Below, in pieces: positions 6,820 through 13,662 of a stretch of 13,783 bases of DNA (position 1 is the stretch's first letter; every line of letters begins with the position of its first letter). The notes under the pieces were generated by a model, which worked only from the letters and a program-made list of their open reading frames with translations, searched no databases and was not told the origin of the DNA. The translations under genes and the position numbers were made by a program. Source of the DNA: Methylococcaceae bacterium UBA662 (lineage in GTDB: Bacteria; Pseudomonadota; Gammaproteobacteria; Methylococcales; Methylomonadaceae); NCBI GenBank assembly GCA_002299425.1, contig DBNW01000017.1, positions 5,412 through 19,194 of the forward strand, given 5' to 3'.

Positions 6820-7777
6820 AATGCTTGGCTATCCAGTCACTGGCTACGGAGTGGTTTGCCGTGGCATCGGCAAACAAAGTTAAATTGCCCAGGGCGTCAT
6901 GTCGCCAATCCAACACTTGAAAAAGCGACTGAGTGTTTTGGCTAACCATTAAAACAGCGCTAATTCTGGCGGCCGTACCGTCGTCCAGCAAAACTTCTGA
7001 GACAACAGAAACAACCGGGCTGCTAGCCCCGCCTAGGGCAGCTTGACCTGGTGCGGAAGGAAACGGCGGCGGCGGCAAATTCTGTTGACTGCTGCGCAAG
7101 CGTGCCGCTAGGTACTCCTCAACCAATGCCTGATCCAGTCCAGGCAGCACCCGCAGCATCTCGGCACTGGCATTAACCAAATTGACTCTGGCTTGACCCG
7201 AGTAGAGAGTAACCAACGGCATCAACCAAACAAAAGTTGCTCGGTCCATACCCAATACCAATTGCAGCTCGTCAATACTTTCAAACGGTTTGTTTCTGGG
7301 CAGGTGCTTTAATCCGGCTTCTTGGTATTCCTTGCCTTCTGCGCCGTTTATGCGAACTAAATCGTCTTGGTCCCGCCAATCCAAAATAGCACTGGCCAGA
7401 TGGGCCGGATTGCTGCTGGCAACAGGGGCATAGGCTAACACTGCCGTCAACAACGCCTCATCGGCATTGTTAATGTCAACTTTGCCGTCTTCGGCTTGTA
7501 TCCGCACCCTGATTTCAGCTTCATCGGTATCTATTTGGTAAACACTGCCGTCAGCCCGCCACTGTAGGTTTTTGTCTGGCAATGCCAACATGTACTGGGC
7601 GATAACAAGGCCGGACTCAGCAATAGCGGTGGCGCGGGCGGAATTTTTGATATTGGCAACAACGGCGGTCTCCCGGCGCATGCTCAAGGAAAAACTGCCG
7701 GCCATCAGAGTTAATAGGCTTAAGACCCATAAGACCAGTATCAAGGCGAAGCCCGCTTGCCGGTTTCCAGGTTTCAC
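6794..7777 (-). CDS. gspK: Type II secretion minor pseudopilin GspK
   Basis: GspK is the large minor pseudopilin that caps the pseudopilus tip together with I and J. The 327 residues begin with a short prepilin leader cut at QAG9/F10, then a hydrophobic helix (FALILVLWVLSLLTLMAG). As is usual for K, the glutamate at position +5 of the mature protein is absent. Family motifs in the globular part are AEDGKVDINNAD (95-106), AILDWRDQDD (130-139) and NKPFESIDELQLVLGM (162-177), marking the two SAM-like helical regions. A Pro-rich loop (about 235-244) interrupts the C-terminal part. The start is a GTG at 7775-7777 in a GTGA overlap with the gspJ stop. Confidence 0.95.
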   Translation of the reverse strand: MKPGNRQAGFALILVLWVLSLLTLMAGSFSLSMRRETAVVANIKNSARATAIAESGLVIAQYMLALPDKNLQWRADGSVYQIDTDEAEIRVRIQAEDGKVDINNADEALLTAVLAYAPVASSNPAHLASAILDWRDQDDLVRINGAEGKEYQEAGLKHLPRNKPFESIDELQLVLGMDRATFVWLMPLVTLYSGQARVNLVNASAEMLRVLPGLDQALVEEYLAARLRSSQQNLPPPPFPSAPGQAALGGASSPVVSVVSEVLLDDGTAARISAVLMVSQNTQSLFQVLDWRHDALGNLTLFADATANHSVASDWIAKHYVEPELNR

Positions 7778-8544
7778 TCTTCGCCCGCCCCAAAACCGTC
7801 ATCCGCCATTTCATCTTGCTCATCACCGGCTTCATCTTCACCTTCACCTTCCTCCTGTTCACTAGAGCCTATTCCACCTAGACCGATCAAACTGGCAGCA
7901 CTGTGGACTTTGACAGGGAAGACCATAATCGGCCAAAAACCGCCCCTGATTAAACCAATGTCAACCCTGACCATTTTGGGCGGATTTTCTTGGTCCAGCC
8001 AATAATCTTGCCAGGCAGCTTGGCCGGCTTCTGGGGTTTCGCCAAAATAGGCTAGCTTAAAATGACTAACACCTTTGATGAGCGTGATTTCATCTTTAGT
8101 GCGGCGTACGCCTTCGCTAACTTGATGAAAAGGCGTGATGGTCACTTCAAGACTGGGAGACTCGCCGACCCCCTCCCGGTATTTGACGGTAAAAAGTTGC
8201 GCCCCTGTCCTGTCGGCACTGGCCGGAAAGCCAGAGACAAACTGCAACGACTGTATGTTGCCCTGAAACCCCAAAGTCCGCACGCCCGGGTTAGTAAAAT
8301 CGTCCCATAACGGCTTGCTGGCCACCAAATGACGCTGGAAGAAATTATAAACAACCGCCATTTCGTTGACTTCGGAAACTTTCTTTTCCCCCTTTTCCCA
8401 GCTTTCAGCACTAATTTTTAAGGTGCCAAACAGCAGCAGCACCATGACGCTAAGCAGGCTGATAGCCATCAACACTTCAATGAGAGTGAATGCCCGGCTG
8501 GTTCTAATTGCCTTGGCCTGTGTCATTACCTTGGTCACTTTCAT
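7774..8544 (-). CDS. gspJ: Type II secretion minor pseudopilin GspJ
   Basis: GspJ is a minor pseudopilin of the tip complex. With the ATG at 8544 the protein has 256 residues: a basic 18-residue leader, cleavage site A18/F19, the motif FTLIEVLMA with Glu at +5, a hydrophobic helix to about 40, a beta-rich globular domain (about 45-215) and a strongly acidic tail (229-256). The residue before the cleavage point is Ala, where Gly is nearly invariant. The start is uncertain. In-frame ATGs occur at 8583, 8544 and 8526, and a TTG at 8589. The two nearest lie in copies of an 18-bp tandem repeat that also encodes the end of gspI; 8544 gives a 41-nt overlap. None has a well-spaced Shine-Dalgarno, so coupling to gspI translation is likely. 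Confidence 0.9.
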   Translation of the reverse strand: MKVTKVMTQAKAIRTSRAFTLIEVLMAISLLSVMVLLLFGTLKISAESWEKGEKKVSEVNEMAVVYNFFQRHLVASKPLWDDFTNPGVRTLGFQGNIQSLQFVSGFPASADRTGAQLFTVKYREGVGESPSLEVTITPFHQVSEGVRRTKDEITLIKGVSHFKLAYFGETPEAGQAAWQDYWLDQENPPKMVRVDIGLIRGGFWPIMVFPVKVHSAASLIGLGGIGSSEQEEGEGEDEAGDEQDEMADDGFGAGEE

Positions 8545-8554
8545 TGCCTTGATC
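8501..8554 (-). repeat. Three 18-bp tandem repeats at the gspI/gspJ junction
   Basis: Read on the minus strand, three adjacent 18-nt units share CAAGG(C/T)AAT at the same offset: GATCAAGGCAATGAAAGT (8554-8537), GACCAAGGTAATGACACA (8536-8519) and GGCCAAGGCAATTAGAAC (8518-8501). In the gspI frame they encode the repeated QGN tail, and the third unit contains the gspI stop. In the gspJ frame the first two units each supply an ATG. The repeat is seen directly; any function is inferred. Confidence 0.8.
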
Positions 8555-8989
8555 TTGATTGTTATCCGGCTTGTCCGCAGCATTCCCAAGATCCGGATTG
8601 ATGAACATTTTTAAGGTGCTTAAGCGCAGTTCGCGTCCTTCTTCCCCCCAACTGACCACCACATCAACTTTCATCAATTGCCTAGCGTCCAAGGCGGTAA
8701 CAGGTACCGTACTTGGACTAAATTGATAGGGCCTAACCCTGACCCACCAGGTGTATTTGGTATCTTCAAAGCCTGTTATTTCGCCAGTCTTAAGGGGCGT
8801 TTCAACCCCTTCAGCGGCCATTAGCGATTCTGCAATCTGCACGGCTGCGGTGTATTCTTCCGCTAACAAAGCGGTGTTAGCCCCCCCAGAGAACACTTTC
8901 AACAAAATTCCGACGGACAAGGCCAAAATAGCAAAGGCAATTAGCACCTCCAACAAGGAAAACCCTTGTTGTGCCGTATTATTTTTCAT
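8504..8989 (-). CDS. gspI: Type II secretion minor pseudopilin GspI
   Basis: GspI is the minor pseudopilin that nucleates the tip complex with J and K. The 161 residues have a nine-residue leader cut at QQG9/F10, the canonical FSLLEVLIA with Glu at +5, a hydrophobic helix (to about 34) and a small globular domain (about 40-132). A low-complexity tail (136-161) rich in Asp, Asn, Gln and Gly with repeated QGN triplets follows; usual GspI proteins end near residue 125-135, so the tail is extra. The ATG at 8987-8989 overlaps gspH by 11 nt. The tail DNA doubles as the start region of gspJ. Confidence 0.94.
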   Translation of the reverse strand: MKNNTAQQGFSLLEVLIAFAILALSVGILLKVFSGGANTALLAEEYTAAVQIAESLMAAEGVETPLKTGEITGFEDTKYTWWVRVRPYQFSPSTVPVTALDARQLMKVDVVVSWGEEGRELRLSTLKMFINPDLGNAADKPDNNQDQGNESDQGNDTGQGN

Positions 8990-9434
8990 TCAACGCTACC
9001 AGACCGGTCAGCCAATTGATGTCTATTTGCCACTTGTATTGATCACGCTCCAGCGTGACTCTGCCGCCGGTCGATGAGCCATCGGGGTAAAACCGAATAC
9101 GGGCTAAGCCTTGGCCAATAATTTCTTCTTCTGCGGTGACCACCGATATCTGGATGTTTTCGGGTACGTCATAAACTCGCTCTCTGCCACTGACCCGATA
9201 GCTGTTTTCTTCCAGATTAAAGTCCACCGTGATTTGCCTGCGTTCAATTGCAGCCTGGCCTTTGGCATAGCGCAAGGCCGAGGCGATGTCCCTAGCGGCC
9301 GCCTTAAGTTCGGTGTTGCCGCTGCCAGCGGCCATGTTGATGCCAATGGCGGCGGAACCTAGAACCAAAATGACCAAAACAACCATCAGCTCAATCAGGG
9401 TGAAGCCGCATTGGCGGCGCTCGGGTAAACGCAT
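8979..9434 (-). CDS. gspH: Type II secretion minor pseudopilin GspH
   Basis: GspH is a minor pseudopilin near the pseudopilus tip. From the ATG at 9434 it has 151 residues: leader MRLPERRQCG cut before F11, canonical FTLIELMVV with Glu at +5, a hydrophobic helix, then a beta-sandwich domain containing RFYPDGSSTGGRVTL (114-128), a hallmark of the GspH/FimT family. An in-frame TTG at 9473 would give 13 more residues and a 10-nt overlap with gspG, like other junctions in this operon. I prefer the ATG because the leader length is typical, but neither start has a clear Shine-Dalgarno. Confidence 0.92.
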   Translation of the reverse strand: MRLPERRQCGFTLIELMVVLVILVLGSAAIGINMAAGSGNTELKAAARDIASALRYAKGQAAIERRQITVDFNLEENSYRVSGRERVYDVPENIQISVVTAEEEIIGQGLARIRFYPDGSSTGGRVTLERDQYKWQIDINWLTGLVALNEK

Positions 9435-9463
9435 ATCAAAACCGGGCAAAAAGCTTCTTTCGG

Positions 9464-9892
9464 TTATTCCCAACTGACCACATCTTGGTCTTCGCCTTCC
9501 CCGCCTTCCTTACCATCGGCACCGTAGGAAATCAGATCAAACTTGCCATGTTGGCCCGGAGCAACATAACGGTATTCGTTTTGCCAGGGGTCTACCGGCA
9601 CTTTTGTTTTTTGTAGATAGGGACCATTCCAACGTTTGGCATTGTTCGGTGCCTCCACCAACGCCTGCAAACCCTCATCGGTGCTAGGATAGCGGCCCAC
9701 ATCCAGTTTATACATGTCCAATGTGGCCGCTAAGTCTTCAATTTGCACCCTAGCTGCCTTGGTTTTAGATTCGCCCATGTGTTTCATAACTTGCGGGCCG
9801 ACGATGCCAGCCAGCATAGCGATGATGCCCAGCACCACCAATAGTTCGAGCAGGGTAAAACCAGTTTGAGAAAACCTTTTTAACTGTCTCAT
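9464..9892 (-). CDS. gspG: Type II secretion major pseudopilin GspG
   Basis: GspG is the major pseudopilin that polymerises into the periplasmic pseudopilus and pushes substrate through the secretin. The 142 residues carry an 11-residue leader cut at QTG11/F12, canonical FTLLELLVVLGIIAMLAGIV, a conserved helical and loop region with GRYPSTDEGLQAL (66-78), PVDPWQNEYRYV (99-110), and the Asp-rich GADGKEGGEGEDQD loop (124-137) that binds calcium in known GspG structures. It is preceded by a 37-nt gap after gspF and has a strong Shine-Dalgarno, unlike its neighbours. That fits the greater amount of protein needed. The ATG at 9890-9892 is secure. Confidence 0.98.
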   Translation of the reverse strand: MRQLKRFSQTGFTLLELLVVLGIIAMLAGIVGPQVMKHMGESKTKAARVQIEDLAATLDMYKLDVGRYPSTDEGLQALVEAPNNAKRWNGPYLQKTKVPVDPWQNEYRYVAPGQHGKFDLISYGADGKEGGEGEDQDVVSWE

Positions 9893-9902
9893 TGCAATGC
9901 GA

Positions 9903-9908
9903 CTCCTT
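9903..9908 (-). promoter_or_regulatory. Strong ribosome binding site of gspG
   Basis: AAGGAG on the minus strand, 10 nt before the gspG ATG, is the best Shine-Dalgarno in the secretion operon. It lies in the gap between gspF and gspG. A 10-bp palindrome CATTGCAATG (9890-9899) sits between it and the gene and includes the start codon. I infer that gspG is translated independently of gspF and at a higher rate. Confidence 0.65.
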
Positions 9909-9929
9909 AATGTTTGGTTGCGGATGGGA

Positions 9930-11141
9930 TTAAAAAGCGAGGTCGTTAACGCTTAGGATGGCCATTAGGATGGACACAATAATGCCGCCTATCATCAGAC
10001 CCAGAGTAATGATCAAAGCTGGCTCCAGCAACGCTAACATTCGCTGGATCGCCAACCGCAGTTGTTTGTCGTACAAACCCGCCACTCGCAGCAGCATTTC
10101 TTCTAAACGTCCGGTTTCTTCGCCCATTTTGATCATTTGCGTGGCCATTTTAGGGAACACCGCTTTTTCCAACAATGCCTCGGAAATATGCCGGCCCTGC
10201 TTGATTTGTTCTTGGATGTCGGCGACCGCATCGGCGATTACCAAGTTGTCCACCGTCTCCCTCACTATCACCAGTGCCGAAACAATGGAAACCCCGTTGC
10301 CCAACAAAGTTCCTAAGGTACGGCTGATGTTGGCGGTCTCCTTGTTAACCTGAATACTGCCAAACAAAGGCACTTTCAGGAACCAGCCGTCCCAGATTTT
10401 TTTACTGATCGGGTTAGCCAGTTGCTGCCTCATAAATCCAACGCCCCCCACAATCCCACCGACCACCAACCACCAGTAACTTTGCAGCCATTCGGCCAGA
10501 CCAACCACAATTTGGGTCGACACCGGCAGTTCCTTGCCGGCACTGGCGAACATCTCGGTGAATTGCGGCACCACAAAGGTGAGCATGACAAACAGCGAGG
10601 CCAATGACATCAGCAATAAAATAACCGGATAAATTAAGGCGGTACTGACCGTTTCCTGAAGCTCTTGGGCACTTTCCAAATAGCTAGACAAACGCGCCAA
10701 CACCTCGCCTAAGCTGCCACCCGCCTCACCCGCACGCACCATGTTGAGATAGAACTTGCTGAAAGCACCTGACTGGCTCTCCAAAGCGTCGGCCAGGGAA
10801 GTGCCGCTTTTAACCTTTTCCAAAACCTTAGCAATCATCTTGCTGAGACGGTCATTGTCTTCTGTCAAGTCCATTAGCACCAGCAAAGAGCGGTCCAGAG
10901 GCAGGCCGGATTCCAGCAAGGTTGCAAGCTCGCCTGTAAACAGTACGATATCTTTGTTAGATAACTTCCCCTGACTACGCAAAAAATACCAAAACGGACG
11001 CGAACTAGCGGGGACAATTTTGATTGGAATGTAACCGTCAGCCTGTAGCAGAACAACCATCTGCGCCTCGTCTAGCGCATCACGTTGACCTTCTTCAGTT
11101 TCACCTAGCGTGTTAATCGCTTTGTAAGAATAAGTAGTCAT
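9930..11141 (-). CDS. gspF: Type II secretion inner-membrane platform protein GspF
   Basis: GspF is the polytopic inner-membrane protein on which the pseudopilus is assembled by GspE. The 403 residues contain two related cytoplasmic helical bundles of the T2SSF/PilC family (about 66-189 and 270-392), with the paired motifs GELATLLESGLPLDRSL and GTLLGNGVSIVSAL and the repeated acidic GEAGG/GEETG turns (138-142, 340-344). Membrane segments lie at about 168-192, 219-237 and 373-398. The start is the ATG at 11139-11141, sharing one base with the gspE TGA (TGATG), a typical coupling arrangement; a TTG one codon earlier is unlikely. GspF length is normal for the family. Confidence 0.98.
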   Translation of the reverse strand: MTTYSYKAINTLGETEEGQRDALDEAQMVVLLQADGYIPIKIVPASSRPFWYFLRSQGKLSNKDIVLFTGELATLLESGLPLDRSLLVLMDLTEDNDRLSKMIAKVLEKVKSGTSLADALESQSGAFSKFYLNMVRAGEAGGSLGEVLARLSSYLESAQELQETVSTALIYPVILLLMSLASLFVMLTFVVPQFTEMFASAGKELPVSTQIVVGLAEWLQSYWWLVVGGIVGGVGFMRQQLANPISKKIWDGWFLKVPLFGSIQVNKETANISRTLGTLLGNGVSIVSALVIVRETVDNLVIADAVADIQEQIKQGRHISEALLEKAVFPKMATQMIKMGEETGRLEEMLLRVAGLYDKQLRLAIQRMLALLEPALIITLGLMIGGIIVSILMAILSVNDLAF

Positions 11142-12826
11142 CAACTTTCCGTCGTCACCCGCATCACTTCATCTAAGGTAGTAACACCTTGCATCACTTT
11201 CGTTAGGCCGTTCTCGTAAAGGGTTTGCATGCCTTCTTTGACGGCCAATTTTTGGATGGCTCCCGCTTCTTCATGAGCCATAATCAGCTTACGCACCGGG
11301 TCGGTCATCGGCAAGAATTCAATGATCGCCATCCGCCCGCGATAGCCCATACCTGAACAAGCCGGGCAACCGATGGGCTTGTACAAGACGATGTCGCCCT
11401 CGGGCTGGAAACGCCGCAGCCCGAGGCTATCGATTAATTGCTGCGGGGCAACAAAAGCCTCTTTGCAGGCCGGACACAGCTTTCTGACCAAGCGTTGCGC
11501 CAAAATACCGTTGACAGTGGAGGTCAGTAGGTATTCCTCCAAGCCCATGTCCAACAGCCGAGTGACGCCGCCCGCCGCATCGTTGGTGTGCAAGGTGGAC
11601 AGTACCAAATGGCCGGTCAGGGCTGATTGTACGGCGATACGGGCGGTTTCTAAATCACGCATCTCGCCTATCATAATGACATCCGGGTCTTGGCGGACAA
11701 TGGAACGCAGGGCAGCAGCGAAAGTCAGGCCGATTTGCGGCTTGGCCTGAATTTGGTTGATACCCTCCATCTGGTATTCGACTGGGTCTTCCACCGTGAT
11801 GATTTTCCGCGCCGAGGTGTTCAATTGTTTTAAGGCCGCGTACATGGTGGTCGATTTGCCACTACCCGTCGGGCCGGTGATCAAAATGATGCCGTGTGGC
11901 ATGGCCAAAGTTTCTAAAAACAAATCAAGATGCCGCCCAAAAAATCCTAGGGCAGTAAAATCCAATACCGTATTTTCTTTATCCAACAAACGGATCACCA
12001 CACTCTCGCCGTACATGGTCGGGATAGTAGACACCCTAAGATCAAGTTCTTTACCCAGCATTTGGATTTTAATCCGACCGTCTTGCGGTAACCGGCGTTC
12101 AGCGATATTCAGTTTGGCCATAATTTTAATTCGCGAAATCACCGCTGCTGTCGACTTTACCGGCGGTGCATCAATTTCCTGCAGCACACCGTCGACACGA
12201 AGACGCACCTTTAGCGTTTGCTCAAACGGTTCGATATGGATATCAGAAGCCTTAGCGTCAATTGCTCGCTGCATAATCAAATTAACCATCCTGATAACCG
12301 GTGCTTCACTCGCTAAATCTTTTAAATGCTCCAAGTCTTCTTCGCCAACATCTTCCATAACCAGACCATCGACCAACTTGTCCATTTGCGAACGCCCTTC
12401 GCCGTATTGAACCTCTAAAGCATTGTCAATTTCTGACAGCAAGCCGACCTTAACAGTCACTGTTTTACCAGTAGCCAGCTTTAGTGCATCAATAATAAAT
12501 TGGTCCTCAGGATCCATCATACTGACAGTAACGCTATTTTCGTTCTGCGCTAAACCGATGACATGAAATTGTTTTAAAAACCTAAGGGACACATGCTCTG
12601 GTAGCTGCGCTTCCAACGGATATTGATCCGAGGTTACTTTTTCATAATGGCATGCTTCTACAAACGCATCCGCCACATCTGCTTCAGAACACACGCCTAG
12701 CTTCACCAGCATATGGGGCAAGCTTTCCGCTAGGGCTGTTTTTTTGATGCGTTCAACTTTTTTTAATTCCGAAGACGAAAGCTTGCCTTTGTCTTGCAAT
12801 TTTTTGAGCAAGGATTCATAGTCCAT
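11141..12826 (-). CDS. gspE: Type II secretion ATPase GspE (XpsE-like)
   Basis: GspE is the hexameric cytoplasmic ATPase that powers pseudopilus assembly. The 561 residues include an N-terminal T2SSE_N region (about 1-140) that would contact GspL, a linker domain (about 170-290), and the RecA-like ATPase core: Walker A GPTGSGKS (318-325, K324), Asp box ITVEDPVE (343-350), Walker B region DPDVIMIGEMRD (380-391, with Met where Ile is more common) and His box GHLVLSTLHTN (405-415). A tetracysteine zinc site follows: C451-x2-C454 and C487-x2-C490. It is the first gene of the operon. The ATG at 12824-12826 has no recognisable Shine-Dalgarno, although the N-terminus looks right for the family. The usual c-di-GMP-binding RxGxxL signature of MshE-type N-domains is not evident. 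Confidence 0.98.
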   Translation of the reverse strand: MDYESLLKKLQDKGKLSSSELKKVERIKKTALAESLPHMLVKLGVCSEADVADAFVEACHYEKVTSDQYPLEAQLPEHVSLRFLKQFHVIGLAQNENSVTVSMMDPEDQFIIDALKLATGKTVTVKVGLLSEIDNALEVQYGEGRSQMDKLVDGLVMEDVGEEDLEHLKDLASEAPVIRMVNLIMQRAIDAKASDIHIEPFEQTLKVRLRVDGVLQEIDAPPVKSTAAVISRIKIMAKLNIAERRLPQDGRIKIQMLGKELDLRVSTIPTMYGESVVIRLLDKENTVLDFTALGFFGRHLDLFLETLAMPHGIILITGPTGSGKSTTMYAALKQLNTSARKIITVEDPVEYQMEGINQIQAKPQIGLTFAAALRSIVRQDPDVIMIGEMRDLETARIAVQSALTGHLVLSTLHTNDAAGGVTRLLDMGLEEYLLTSTVNGILAQRLVRKLCPACKEAFVAPQQLIDSLGLRRFQPEGDIVLYKPIGCPACSGMGYRGRMAIIEFLPMTDPVRKLIMAHEEAGAIQKLAVKEGMQTLYENGLTKVMQGVTTLDEVMRVTTES

Positions 12827-12869
12827 AAAGAAACTGGTCGAATTTCCGGCGGGGTTGGTTTACATAGCA

Positions 12870-12897
12870 TTTATAAATCCCGTCGATTCTAACACAA
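12870..12897 (-). promoter_or_regulatory. Possible sigma70 promoter of the gsp operon
   Basis: On the minus strand TTGTGT (complement of 12892-12897) lies 16 nt upstream of TATAAA (complement of 12870-12875). The -10 matches at five of six bases, the -35 at only three. Transcription would begin about 35-40 nt before the gspE ATG. It is the best candidate in the upstream 150 bp but weak. Confidence 0.3.
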
Positions 12898-12910
12898 CAA
12901 CAAAGAATCG
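12884..12910. promoter_or_regulatory. Inverted repeat overlapping the gspE promoter region
   Basis: CGATTCT (12884-12890) and AGAATCG (12904-12910) are perfect 7-bp arms separated by 13 nt. The arms flank the candidate -35 of the gsp operon, so a dimeric regulator could bind there and control the whole secretion operon. The arms are seen directly; the role is inferred. Confidence 0.4.
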
Positions 12911-13158
12911 CCCTGCAGGTAGCCAAGGAAAAATAACTGTCAGATGTTCGACATCGTGTAATTTTGGGCTTGAATGCGCCAGGGAACACTTTTTGATCAG
13001 TGCCCAAAAAATCGCTGTAGCCTGTTTATAGCCTTCAGAAATGGCGCATTAATACAATTGACAGTTTTTTTCACTGCGGTCGCCGATGATATAGGCTTAT
13101 AACCTGTCGGGTTCGACGGCAAAGCACAACCTACACCTAAGGCTTATTGGCGCGGTGT

Positions 13159-13186
13159 TTGACAAAAGACCGTGCCTCGATCTAAT
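13159..13186 (+). promoter_or_regulatory. Strong sigma70-like promoter with no obvious gene
   Basis: TTGACA (13159-13164, six of six) is followed after 16 nt by TCTAAT (13181-13186, five of six). This is the best promoter match I see in the window. It points toward tRNA-Ser, whose gene starts about 257 nt beyond the predicted start site, and no ORF lies between. It may drive a long tRNA precursor or an unannotated small RNA. Confidence 0.45.
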
Positions 13187-13409
13187 TCTAATATCTCATC
13201 GTGTTTAGCGGGCAATAAAACGTCTTCTAAACCAGGATTCAAAAGATTTTTAATCCTTTCACTAACCCAAAATACCCACAATAGCGCACAAAATCTGCTG
13301 ACCCAAGACCTTGTTTTGTCATTCTGGCAACTCTTTGTCGGCGCTCTAGGCTAGAGCCTCCATGGAGTGATAAAAACCCAGACACCTTTTTAAACCCAAT
13401 AACTGCCCG

Positions 13410-13437
13410 TTGCTATTTTTTTACAATTAGGCGACAA
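13410..13437 (+). promoter_or_regulatory. Possible proximal promoter of tRNA-Ser
   Basis: TTGCTA (13410-13415) and GACAAT (13432-13437) are separated by 16 nt; each matches consensus at four of six bases. Transcription would start at about 13443-13445, a few bases before the tRNA. A TACAAT at 13422-13427 is a better -10 but lacks a -35. Low certainty. Confidence 0.3.
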
Positions 13438-13449
13438 TTAGAGTTTGTT

Positions 13450-13539
13450 GGAGAGCTGGCTGAGCGGTCGAAAGCGGCGGTCTTGAAAACCGTTGAAGGT
13501 TTATCCCTTCCTGGGGTTCGAATCCCTAGCTCTCCGCCA
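13450..13539 (+). tRNA. tRNA-Ser (anticodon UGA), with encoded CCA
   Basis: This 90-nt gene folds as a class II tRNA that reads UCA-family serine codons. The acceptor arms GGAGAGC (13450-13456) and GCTCTCC (13529-13535) pair perfectly, followed by the discriminator G and genomic CCA (13537-13539). The anticodon arm GCGGT/ACCGT (13477-13481, 13489-13493) encloses CTTGAAA, with TGA at 13484-13486. A long variable arm with GAAGG/CCTTC pairing is diagnostic for serine or leucine, and the G discriminator and UGA anticodon decide for serine. The T-arm has TTCGAAT in its loop (13517-13523). Confidence 0.97.
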
Positions 13540-13552
13540 ATTTCTTCAAATA

Positions 13553-13576
13553 CCTTGCTTAGGTGCAAGGGTTTCC
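13553..13576 (+). terminator. Weak terminator-like hairpin after tRNA-Ser
   Basis: CCTTGC (13553-13558) and GCAAGG (13565-13570) form a six-pair stem with a TTAGGT loop, followed by GTTTCC. The position 14 nt after the tRNA suits a terminator, but the T-run is short. Confidence 0.35.
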
Positions 13577-13662
13577 TTGTGGATAGTATCCAAGCACGAA
13601 ACAAACGAAGTACAAACTTCTTTTTTCCTTAGCAAGCCACCCCAGTCATTGATTTTATTGGA

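Larger units (their letters stand above)
12827..13449. other. Gene-poor region upstream of gspE and of tRNA-Ser
   Basis: These 623 bp contain no ORF with coding character; the open frames here are under 65 codons and resemble nothing known. It holds a candidate gspE promoter and an inverted repeat (12870-12910), a strong sigma70-like promoter on the plus strand (13159-13186), an AT-rich imperfect hairpin (13235-13256), two adjacent palindromes (13343-13367) and a candidate tRNA promoter just before 13450. A perfect TTGACA at 13058-13063 has no -10 partner. Confidence 0.5.

Noticed and set aside
8501..8554. Tandem repeat considered as a CRISPR or phage attachment feature
   Set aside because: Units are only 18 bp, contiguous without spacers and lie fully inside coding sequence.
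8504..8589. Longer gspJ start at TTG 8589 or ATG 8583
   Set aside because: It would overlap gspI by 80 nt or more and give a leader of over 30 residues; ATG 8544 or 8526 is more typical.
11757..12410. 217-codon plus-strand open frame
   Set aside because: It is antisense to the gspE ATPase core, whose motifs are all intact; no recognisable protein features.
12816..13007. 63-codon minus-strand open frame before gspE
   Set aside because: No ribosome site or family resemblance, and it overlaps the candidate gsp promoter and the gspE start.
13058..13090. Perfect -35 TTGACA at 13058-13063
   Set aside because: No acceptable -10 hexamer lies 15-19 nt downstream; the nearest AT-rich word is more than 20 nt away.
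13172..13354. 60-codon plus-strand open frame downstream of the orphan promoter
   Set aside because: Its start lies before the predicted transcript start, it has no ribosome site, and the composition looks non-coding.
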